A DNA stretch of 64,000 nt from JARYLZ01 sp964388275 (GTDB lineage: Bacteria > Bacteroidota > Ignavibacteria > SZUA-365): positions 1 to 64,000 of the forward strand of contig CAYLZD010000002.1 of assembly GCA_964388275.1 (NCBI GenBank), given 5' to 3'. Shown here piece by piece: positions 36,037 through 43,184 of this stretch (positions are counted from its first letter, which is position 1; each line of letters begins with the position of its first letter). Position numbers and translations under genes: made by a program. The notes under the pieces are model-generated. The model was not told the origin of the DNA, did not search any database, and saw only the letters and a list, made by a program, of their open reading frames with translations.

Positions 36037-37560
36037 ATGCAAAACTTCCGGCAGAGCATGCTCGATCTGATAATCCAGACATCCACGAATCTGCCTTCCG
36101 ACGTCCGCGCCGCAATCGGCGGAATTCTCGACAAGGAAGAGCCCGGATCCCGCGCGGCGCTGGCGCTCGCCACCATCGCGAAGAACATCGACATGGCCTG
36201 CGAAAACGAGGGTGCGATATGCCAGGACACCGGCATGCCCACGTTCAAGATCAAGACCCCTCCGGGCGTAAACCAGCTGTCCTTGAAGGAGGACATACTC
36301 GAGGCCATACGCGAGGCCACGCGGTTGGGCAAGTTGAGACCGAACACGGTGGATTCGGTCACAGGCAAAAACAGCGGCGACAATATCGGCGCCGGCGCTC
36401 CGATTATTTTCTGGGAGCAATGGGACAAGGACGACATAGAGGTGAAACTCATACTGAAAGGCGGCGGCTGCGAGAACAAGAACATACAGTATTCGCTCCC
36501 CGCCGAGCTTCCGCATCTCGGCAAGGCCGGACGCGACCTGGAAGGCGTGCGCAAATGCATTCTGCACGCCGTATGGCAGGCGCAGGGCCACGGCTGTTCG
36601 GTGGGCGCCATCGGCGTCGCGATCGGCGGCGACCGCATGTCGGGATACATGTACGCGAAGGAGCAGCTTTTCCGCCGGCTGGACGATACAAATCCGGATC
36701 CGAAGCTGGCGGCGCTCGAAGACCACATAATGAAGCATGCGAATACGCTCAACATCGGTCCCATGGGCTTCTCCGGAAACAGCACGCTCATCGGCTGCAA
36801 GATCGGCTCATATCACCGGCTCCCCGCCTGCTATTTCGTTTCGGTCGCCTACGATTGCTGGGCTTTCCGCAGGATGGCCGTGCGCATAGATCCCGCCACA
36901 GGATCGATCGGCAAATGGAGCTACCGCGATCCGAAACCCGCCGCCATGGCGCAAGCCGAAGGCATCCCGCTGACGGGCCGCGAGATACGTCTAACGGCGC
37001 CGCTGTCGGAAAACGACGCGCGCAAACTCAAGGTGGGAGACATAGTGCTCCTCAACGGTAGCATGTTCACAGGACGCGACATGCTGCATTCATACCTCGT
37101 CGACAACGACGCGCCGGTGGACATGAACGGCGGCGTCATCTACCACTGCGGGCCCGTCATGCTCAAGGACGCCGACGGCGTATGGCACGTGCAGGCGGCG
37201 GGACCCACCACCAGCGGCAGAGAAGAGCCGTACCAGGCGGACGTCATCAGGAAATTCGGCATACGTGCCGTCGTCGGCAAAGGAGGAATGGGAAGCAAAA
37301 CCCTGCAGGCATTGAAGGACTGCGGCGCGGTTTACCTGAACGCCATCGGCGGCGCCGCGCAGTATTACGCGCAGACCATAACCAAGGTGGACGGCGTGCA
37401 CTTCCTCGAGGAATTCGGCGTGCCGGAAGCGCTATGGATGTATCAATGCCGGGACTTCGCTGCTATCGTCACAATGGACTCCCACGGCAATTCGCTTCAC
37501 GCCGACGTCGAGGCGGATTCAGCCGGGCGCCTGTCGAAACTCGAGTCCGAACCGCTTTGA
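36037..37560 (+). CDS. Class I fumarate hydratase, fused alpha and beta parts
   Basis: 507 residues from the ATG at 36037 (CGAGG upstream). The frame extends to 35764 but without homology. The alpha part (about 1-285) holds AICQDTGMPTF (Cys62), GHGCSVGAIGVAIGGDR (Cys187) and NSTLIGCKIG (Cys254), candidate [4Fe-4S] ligands. The beta part (about 315-490) holds LKVGDIVLLNGSMFTGRD, MNGGVIYHCGPVM, AAGPTTSGREEPYQADVIRKFG and VVGKGGMGSKTLQAL. It interconverts fumarate and malate in the TCA cycle. It could also act on related substrates such as tartrate. The next gene starts 44 bases downstream. Confidence 0.93.
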   Translation: MQNFRQSMLDLIIQTSTNLPSDVRAAIGGILDKEEPGSRAALALATIAKNIDMACENEGAICQDTGMPTFKIKTPPGVNQLSLKEDILEAIREATRLGKLRPNTVDSVTGKNSGDNIGAGAPIIFWEQWDKDDIEVKLILKGGGCENKNIQYSLPAELPHLGKAGRDLEGVRKCILHAVWQAQGHGCSVGAIGVAIGGDRMSGYMYAKEQLFRRLDDTNPDPKLAALEDHIMKHANTLNIGPMGFSGNSTLIGCKIGSYHRLPACYFVSVAYDCWAFRRMAVRIDPATGSIGKWSYRDPKPAAMAQAEGIPLTGREIRLTAPLSENDARKLKVGDIVLLNGSMFTGRDMLHSYLVDNDAPVDMNGGVIYHCGPVMLKDADGVWHVQAAGPTTSGREEPYQADVIRKFGIRAVVGKGGMGSKTLQALKDCGAVYLNAIGGAAQYYAQTITKVDGVHFLEEFGVPEALWMYQCRDFAAIVTMDSHGNSLHADVEADSAGRLSKLESEPL

Positions 37561-37604
37561 GCGGCGGCCCAACCGGACACGAAGCGCAGAGATCGGAGAA
37601 TTAT

Positions 37605-38207
37605 ATGGAGCACATTCGCGCGGCTTTCGACGAGGCGTCGGACTGCCTTTCCCGCTTCATGCGGGATGAGACGAATTTCACGCTGATCGGCCGCTTTTCC
37701 GCGATGCTGGCCGAAACATTCAAAGCCGGAAACAAGGTAATGACATGCGGCAACGGCGGATCCATGAGCGACGCGATGCATTTCGCAGAGGAGTGGAGCG
37801 GGCGTTTCCGCTCCGAGCGTCCTCCGATGCCTGCCGTCGCCTTCAGCGATCCCGGACACATGAGCTGCGTCGCGAACGACTACGGTTTCGAACACGTGTT
37901 CTCGCGGCAGGTGCTGGCGCTCGGGAAGCGGGGCGACCTTCTGTTGCTGCTGTCCACCAGCGGCAATTCCCCCAATCTCCTGAGCGCGGCCCGCGCGGCC
38001 CGGGAAAGAGACGTCGTGACGGTGGCGCTGCTCGGCAAGGGAGGCGGCGCGCTGAGGGATCTGTGCGATTTGGCGATCGTCGTTCCGGGCGGCAGCAGCG
38101 ACCGCATACAGGAATTGCATATAAAGATCATACACGCGGTGATCGAAAGCGCCGAGCGGGCTCTTTTCCCCGCTCTGTACGGCGACATTCCTCCGGCCGG
38201 CGGATAG
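37605..38207 (+). CDS. gmhA: SIS-domain sugar isomerase, GmhA-like (sedoheptulose-7-phosphate isomerase)
   Basis: 200 residues from the ATG at 37605 with GGAG upstream; the frame continues upstream inside the fumarase gene without meaning. SIS motifs are clear: KVMTCGNGGSMSDAMHFAEEWSGRF, then HMSCVANDYGFEHVFSRQV, LLLSTSGNSPN and SSDRIQELHIKIIHAVIE. This pattern is that of GmhA, which makes D-glycero-D-manno-heptose 7-phosphate for lipopolysaccharide core. No other heptose genes are nearby. It is probably co-transcribed with the fumarase. Confidence 0.88.
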   Translation: MEHIRAAFDEASDCLSRFMRDETNFTLIGRFSAMLAETFKAGNKVMTCGNGGSMSDAMHFAEEWSGRFRSERPPMPAVAFSDPGHMSCVANDYGFEHVFSRQVLALGKRGDLLLLLSTSGNSPNLLSAARAARERDVVTVALLGKGGGALRDLCDLAIVVPGGSSDRIQELHIKIIHAVIESAERALFPALYGDIPPAGG

Positions 38208-38265
38208 CCGCACGTGGTGAGCGGCCGGTTCTTTCTACCAGTGCAGACTCCAATTCCGGCGTTCC

Positions 38266-38457
38266 TTCCATAACAGCAGCAGGTGATGTTCGGCTATGCT
38301 GCAAGGCAAACTGCGCGGCGGCAGGAACAGCCCTCCCGTTTTCCGGATTGATGGCGAGAGCGTTGTCGCCGATGGCGAACACACCGGGAAAATCCTTAAC
38401 ATGCAGAAACTCATCCACCATCACTCGGCCCCGCGCGCCGGTTTCGGCGCCGGAACA
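38266..38457 (-). pseudogene. Fragment of a type II NADH dehydrogenase (NDH-2)-like gene
   Basis: The minus-strand frame reads GAETGARGRVMVDEFLHVKDFPGVFAIGDNALAINPENGRAVPAAAQFALQH, which matches the conserved FAD-binding region near the C-terminus of NDH-2-type oxidoreductases (GRxxVDExLxxxxxPxVFAIGD ... PPAAQxAxQQ). Upstream parts of the enzyme are absent, and reading past QH needs a frame change. It is a remnant in an otherwise empty gap of about 355 bases between the GmhA-like and M16 genes. Confidence 0.65.
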
Positions 38458-38563
38458 GCCCCGAAGCTCCCGCGGACGATCACATTTTGACTCGCATAGA
38501 ATCAAAAAATGGAGTATTTTTAAGGTTGCTTATGCATTTTTCAGTCAGACAATGGAGATTCTA

Positions 38564-41395
38564 ATGAGATCGGGCAGTATTGTCCTGCTTCTGGCGGTGA
38601 TCACGTTTTTTGCGCAGACATCCCTGTACTCTCAGGATAGCGCGCCGAAAAAAGCTACTTTTTCCCTTATGAGTCCGATACCGCTCGATCAGGCGGTTAA
38701 AACAGGAAAACTCGAGAACGGATTGACCTACTACATAATGGTCAATAAAAAGCCGGAAAAGCGCATGGAACTGCGGCTCGCGGTCAACGCCGGTTCGGTG
38801 CTCGAGACAGATGCCCAACAGGGCCTGGCGCACTTCGTGGAGCATATGGCTTTCAACGGTTCGCGACACTTCAAGAAAAACGAACTCGTGCAGTACCTGG
38901 AATCCATCGGCATGCGCTTCGGCGGCGACATCAACGCCTTCACGAGCTTCGACGAGACCGTGTACATGCTTCAGATACCGACGGACGTCAAGGAACAGAT
39001 GGACAAGGGCTTCCTGGTGCTCGAGGATTGGGCGCACGGATTGAGCTTCGACCATGAGGAAATAGACAAGGAGCGCGGCGTGATAGTGGAAGAACTGCGG
39101 GGACGCAAGGGCGCGGGCACGCGCATCGCGGAAAAGCAGTATCCGGCCATCTTTCACGACTCCAAATACAAGGACCGGCTCCCGATAGGGAAAGAGGACC
39201 TGTTGAGAACCTTCCATTACGACACACTGAAGAACTTCTACACGCGCTGGTACAGGCCGGACAACATGGCCGTGATAGCCGTCGGCGATTTCGCTCCGGA
39301 ATACGTGGAGGCGAAAATCCGCGAGCATTTCTCGCGCATGCAGCCGCCGTCCGATCCGCTGAACAGGCCCGCCGTTCCGGTGCCGGATCATGCGCAGACG
39401 CTCTTCTCGATAGTCCCCGATCCCGAAACGACGGGAAGCAGTATAAGCGTGATGATCAAGCTCGACGCGCGCGAGGAAAAGAAAATCCGCGACTACAGGC
39501 GCGGCATGATCGAGGACCTGTATGGAAGCATGTTCAATGCGCGCCTCGACGAACTGCTCCAGAAGCCGGATCCGCCCTTCATGTCGGCTTACGCCGTATT
39601 CACCACCCTGGCCCGCACAAAGGACGCCTACCGTTACGGAGCCTCGGTGGAGAACAACGGCATCGAGCGCGGATTGGAAGCGGTGCTCATCGAGGCCGAA
39701 CGCGTGCGCCGGCACGGATTCACGATAACCGAGCTGGAGCGCGCCAAAACCGACATTCTTCGGCGCATGGAGCGAGCGTACAACGAGCGTGACAAGCAGA
39801 ATTCGGACGGTCCGGCCATGAGTCTCGTCAGGCACTTCCTGTCGGCTTCGCCGTATCCGGGTCCGGAGTTGCGCTACAGGCTCTATGAAAAATACCTGCC
39901 GACCGTCACGTTGAACGAAGTGAACGAAATAACCAAGGTCCTTCCCGAGGCAGGAAACCGCGTGATTCTGGCAAGCATGCCCGAGAAAAAGGACATACGC
40001 ATCCCTGACGAGAAACAACTCGCGCAGGTATTCGAACGCGTCTCGAAAATGAAGATCGATGCTTATGTGGATGAAGTGGCCAACAAGCCGCTCGCGGAAG
40101 TTCCGGAAAGCAAGGTGAAGGTCGTTTCGGAGAAGGAGCACAAGGAACTCGGCCTGACCGAATGGCGGCTGTCGAACGGCATTCGTGTCGTGTTGAAGCC
40201 CACTGATTTCAAGAACGACGAGATCCGTTTCGCCGCGCTAAGTCCGGGCGGTTCCTCTCTTACAAGCGCGGACGATTATTTTTCCGCCACCATGGCGGCC
40301 AATTTCATCGACGAGAGCGGCCTCGGAGAGTTCGACGCCGTGAAACTGCGCAAGGCGCTCACAGGCAAGGTGGTCGGCCTGTCGCCGTTCATCAATGAAC
40401 TGCAGGAGGGACTTTCCGGAAGCGCCGCGCCGAAGGACATGGAGACTCTTTTCCAGCTCATTTACCTTACTTTCACCCAGCCGAGAAAGGACACCGCCGT
40501 GTTCCAATCCCAGAAATCGCGCATGAAGGCGATGCTGGAAAACCGGGGCGCCATGCCTGAAGCGGTGTTCGGAGATACGGTGAACACGGTTCTCTCCCAA
40601 TATCACCCGCTGCGCAAACCGCTCACGGCTCAGCGGCTCGAGGAGCTCGATCACGAGACGATGATGCGGGTTTACAGGGACCGCTTCGCCGACGCGAGCG
40701 ATTTCACCTTCATCTTTGTCGGCAACCTGACGCTCGAGTCGTTCAAGCCGATGGTCGAGCGGTATCTCGGGTCCCTGCCGGCCATAAAACGCGTGGAGAA
40801 CTGGAGAGATCTCGGCGTCCGCATTCCGGAGCACGCAGTCGAAAAAACAGTGCGGAAGGGAATGGAGAAGAAAAGCATGGTCTTGCTGCTGTTCAACGGT
40901 CCCTTCGAGTGGACGCTGCAGAACGCGTATGACCTGACATCGCTGGACGAACTGATGAACATCCGCTTGCGCGAAGCCGTGCGCGAGGAAAAAGGCGGCA
41001 CTTACGGCGTCGGGGTCCGGGCGAGCGCCTCACGCCTGCCGAGAAACGAATACATGACTATCGTATCTTTCGGCTGCGATCCCGACCGGCTCGAGGAACT
41101 TGTGGACGCGACGGTGGCGGAGCTTAAAAAAATCGCGGAGTCGGGACCGACCGGGGAGGAAATAAAGAAAATCCAGGAGATTCAGCGCCGGGAAAGGGAG
41201 AAGAACCTGAAAGAAAACTCCTGGTGGCTCGGCAGACTGCAGAGCGTATACACTCACGACGACGATCCTCTGGAAATCCTGCGTTTCGACGATCTCGTCT
41301 CCAATCTCTCCGCCGAGCGCATGAAGAACATGGCGTCGCGCGTGCTCACGTTCGACAGCATGAAGAAGTTCGTCCTGCTGCCCGAAGAGAAATAG
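38564..41395 (+). CDS. Secreted M16 zinc peptidase (two-domain, PqqL-like)
   Basis: 943 residues from the ATG at 38564 (GGAG 7 bases upstream) with a signal peptide (MRSGSIVLLLAVITFFAQTSLYS-Q). The frame runs much further upstream without homology. The inverted zinc motif HFVEH (His90, Glu93, His94) and a downstream ligand near Glu177 (ERGVIVEELRGRKG) define the active N-terminal half. The C-terminal half (about residues 480-943) keeps the M16 fold but not the zinc motif. M16B enzymes degrade small peptides in the periplasm. Length and layout match E. coli PqqL and Bacteroidota relatives. Confidence 0.95.
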   Translation: MRSGSIVLLLAVITFFAQTSLYSQDSAPKKATFSLMSPIPLDQAVKTGKLENGLTYYIMVNKKPEKRMELRLAVNAGSVLETDAQQGLAHFVEHMAFNGSRHFKKNELVQYLESIGMRFGGDINAFTSFDETVYMLQIPTDVKEQMDKGFLVLEDWAHGLSFDHEEIDKERGVIVEELRGRKGAGTRIAEKQYPAIFHDSKYKDRLPIGKEDLLRTFHYDTLKNFYTRWYRPDNMAVIAVGDFAPEYVEAKIREHFSRMQPPSDPLNRPAVPVPDHAQTLFSIVPDPETTGSSISVMIKLDAREEKKIRDYRRGMIEDLYGSMFNARLDELLQKPDPPFMSAYAVFTTLARTKDAYRYGASVENNGIERGLEAVLIEAERVRRHGFTITELERAKTDILRRMERAYNERDKQNSDGPAMSLVRHFLSASPYPGPELRYRLYEKYLPTVTLNEVNEITKVLPEAGNRVILASMPEKKDIRIPDEKQLAQVFERVSKMKIDAYVDEVANKPLAEVPESKVKVVSEKEHKELGLTEWRLSNGIRVVLKPTDFKNDEIRFAALSPGGSSLTSADDYFSATMAANFIDESGLGEFDAVKLRKALTGKVVGLSPFINELQEGLSGSAAPKDMETLFQLIYLTFTQPRKDTAVFQSQKSRMKAMLENRGAMPEAVFGDTVNTVLSQYHPLRKPLTAQRLEELDHETMMRVYRDRFADASDFTFIFVGNLTLESFKPMVERYLGSLPAIKRVENWRDLGVRIPEHAVEKTVRKGMEKKSMVLLLFNGPFEWTLQNAYDLTSLDELMNIRLREAVREEKGGTYGVGVRASASRLPRNEYMTIVSFGCDPDRLEELVDATVAELKKIAESGPTGEEIKKIQEIQRREREKNLKENSWWLGRLQSVYTHDDDPLEILRFDDLVSNLSAERMKNMASRVLTFDSMKKFVLLPEEK

Positions 41396-41423
41396 AGTAC
41401 ATAGAGGAGGAAACAGTTTTCTC

Positions 41424-41460
41424 GGAAACGGGTTTCGGCGCCTGACGGAGCCCGTTTTCG
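41424..41460. terminator. Hairpin between convergent genes
   Basis: AAACGGG (41426-41432) pairs with CCCGTTT (41451-41457), followed by TCGTTCATT. It lies between the M16 peptidase stop and the stop of the convergent ferritin-like gene. The stem is short, so the call is moderate. Confidence 0.45.
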
Positions 41461-41461
41461 T

Positions 41462-41926
41462 TCATTCGGCCGAGGCGCTCCTGCTTCCGATTTCACCGGC
41501 GATTCTGCGCACCGCCGCTTCATGGGCGCGTTCATCGAGAGCCAGCTGCGAGAAAAAGCCGGCCGCCTCGCTCTCCGGCATCAGAGCCGAGAGCCGTTCA
41601 TACAGAAGACGCGCGCGCTCTTCCCGTCTCGCAGCCAGTTCCAGAAGATCTTCAACGGACGCGGCTTCGTCTATGGTGACGTAGACCGCATGAGAACGTC
41701 CCACTTCATCCCCGATGAGAGGGTGATGGATTTCCAGATCGATATCCACGGCCCCTTCGGAACGCAGACGCCGCAGGCGCATTTCGTGTCCGAGTTCTTC
41801 CCCCGCAAGGCTCTGCATTAACAGAGCGCCGCTTCGATCCTCCACTACGGAAGCGAGATGACGGTAGAGATGCTGGGACTTGATTTCGCTGCGTATCGCC
41901 GAATCGAGAATTTCTCCGAGTGTCAT
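41462..41926 (-). CDS. Ferritin-like / rubrerythrin-type diiron protein
   Basis: 154 residues from the ATG at 41926 (CTGAGG 7 bases upstream). It forms a four-helix bundle with diiron-type ligands: EIKSQHLYRHLASVVED, EELGHEMRL (ExxH), EERARLLYERL and LALDERAHEAAVRRI (ExxH). It lacks the rubredoxin domain of full rubrerythrins. Such proteins handle iron, peroxide or metal-dependent oxidation. It stands alone between the M16 and membrane protein genes, divergent from the latter. Confidence 0.82.
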   Translation of the reverse strand: MTLGEILDSAIRSEIKSQHLYRHLASVVEDRSGALLMQSLAGEELGHEMRLRRLRSEGAVDIDLEIHHPLIGDEVGRSHAVYVTIDEAASVEDLLELAARREERARLLYERLSALMPESEAAGFFSQLALDERAHEAAVRRIAGEIGSRSASAE

Positions 41927-42086
41927 GTATACCTCAGTCGATTTGAGCCCGTTAAAAGGAATGCCGAATATAGCACGAAAATGCGATACGTCCTCGACTC
42001 GCCTTTCCCCGGCGGCGCGGAGTTGCATTTAATCCTTTCCCGGCATGATATTTGGCAGTTCAACTCACAATAGAAAGAAGTTCACG

Positions 42087-42944
42087 ATGAAAAATACGCT
42101 GTTGTGGATAGCAGCTCTGCTCCTGACCCTGGGATCAGCGTACTATCAGCGGAAAACCGGCCCGACACATCCTCTGGACGGCGAGCATGAAGTATCGGGG
42201 ATCGAGGTTCGGTATTCACTGACCAGGTCGCACGGCGGCGAAGGCGATCAGGAAGTGGCCGTGACCGCCCCGGACGGGCGGATTTGGGGCCGGCTCCTGT
42301 ACAAACGCTACAAGACGGCCGACGCCTGGAAAGGCCTGCCCATGCGGCGCGAGGGCGACAGACTGGTCGGCTTCCTGCCGCATCAACCGCCCGCGGGAAA
42401 ACTCGAATACTTCATTGAACTGCATACAAGCGACTATCGAGTAGTCATACCGCGGGACGGAGAAACCGTGGTCACGCGTTTCAAGGGCGCCGTGCCCGAT
42501 CTCGCCCTGCTTCCTCACATCGTCTTCATGTTTCTCGGCATGCTGCTGGCGATGAGGACGGGACTCGAAGCACTGTTGACCGACGGCAGGCCGCGCTCGT
42601 ATGTTCTATGGACCCTCGGGCTGATTTTCGTCGGCGGGATGATACTCGGACCGGTAGTGCAGAAATTCGCCTTCGGCGAGTACTGGACCGGCTTCCCCTT
42701 CGGAACCGATCTCACCGACAACAAAACCCTGGTGATTTTCGCGGCATGGCTGGTCGCCGCGGCGGCCGTGTGGAATCCGAACGCCCTGCGTTCGCGCCCC
42801 CGCCGCCGCTGGATAATCCTTGCGGCCTCCTTGCTCACGCTGGTCATCTATATGATACCGCACAGTATGATGGGTTCCGAACTGGATTATTCCAAGCTCG
42901 ACGCCGCGGAGAAGGCGGTCGACACGCTCATGCGGGCGAGATAA
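42087..42944 (+). CDS. Membrane protein of unknown function
   Basis: 285 residues from the ATG at 42087, with AGAAAGAAG upstream. An N-terminal segment (LLWIAALLLTLGSAYY) is followed by about 120 extracytoplasmic residues of beta-rich sequence (IEVRYSLTRSHGGEGDQEVAVTAPDGRIWGRLLYKRY). Four more membrane segments follow: LPHIVFMFLGMLLAM, VLWTLGLIFVGGMILG, LVIFAAWLVAAAAV and IILAASLLTLVIYMI. I do not recognise a named family. The Ig-like ectodomain plus four-helix membrane part suggests a sensor or assembly factor, but nothing fixes this. Confidence 0.75.
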   Translation: MKNTLLWIAALLLTLGSAYYQRKTGPTHPLDGEHEVSGIEVRYSLTRSHGGEGDQEVAVTAPDGRIWGRLLYKRYKTADAWKGLPMRREGDRLVGFLPHQPPAGKLEYFIELHTSDYRVVIPRDGETVVTRFKGAVPDLALLPHIVFMFLGMLLAMRTGLEALLTDGRPRSYVLWTLGLIFVGGMILGPVVQKFAFGEYWTGFPFGTDLTDNKTLVIFAAWLVAAAAVWNPNALRSRPRRRWIILAASLLTLVIYMIPHSMMGSELDYSKLDAAEKAVDTLMRAR

Positions 42945-43184
42945 CAACCGGCGGCACGCCCGCCCTCCGGCGCGCATTCCGGACGGACGAATCCTTTTAC
43001 TCGTAGACGACGGGCTCGACCGCCGAAAATTCTGCCGAAAAAAGGCCCGCGCCCTTGTGCAAACGCGAGGGTTTGGCTATCTTTTACCTTGAAGTAAACG
43101 GTATTAGCATACGCTTCCTGCACGAGGTTCGCCTCGCGTATTCTGCGGACGATAGACATCACCGTAATAATTGGAGGATCCAAA

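Noticed and set aside
35589..36800. 403-residue minus-strand frame
   Set aside because: Serine- and methionine-rich shadow of the fumarase gene.
37182..37604. Upstream extension of the GmhA-like gene
   Set aside because: It lies inside the fumarase gene in another frame; the ATG at 37605 has a ribosome binding site and starts the family homology.
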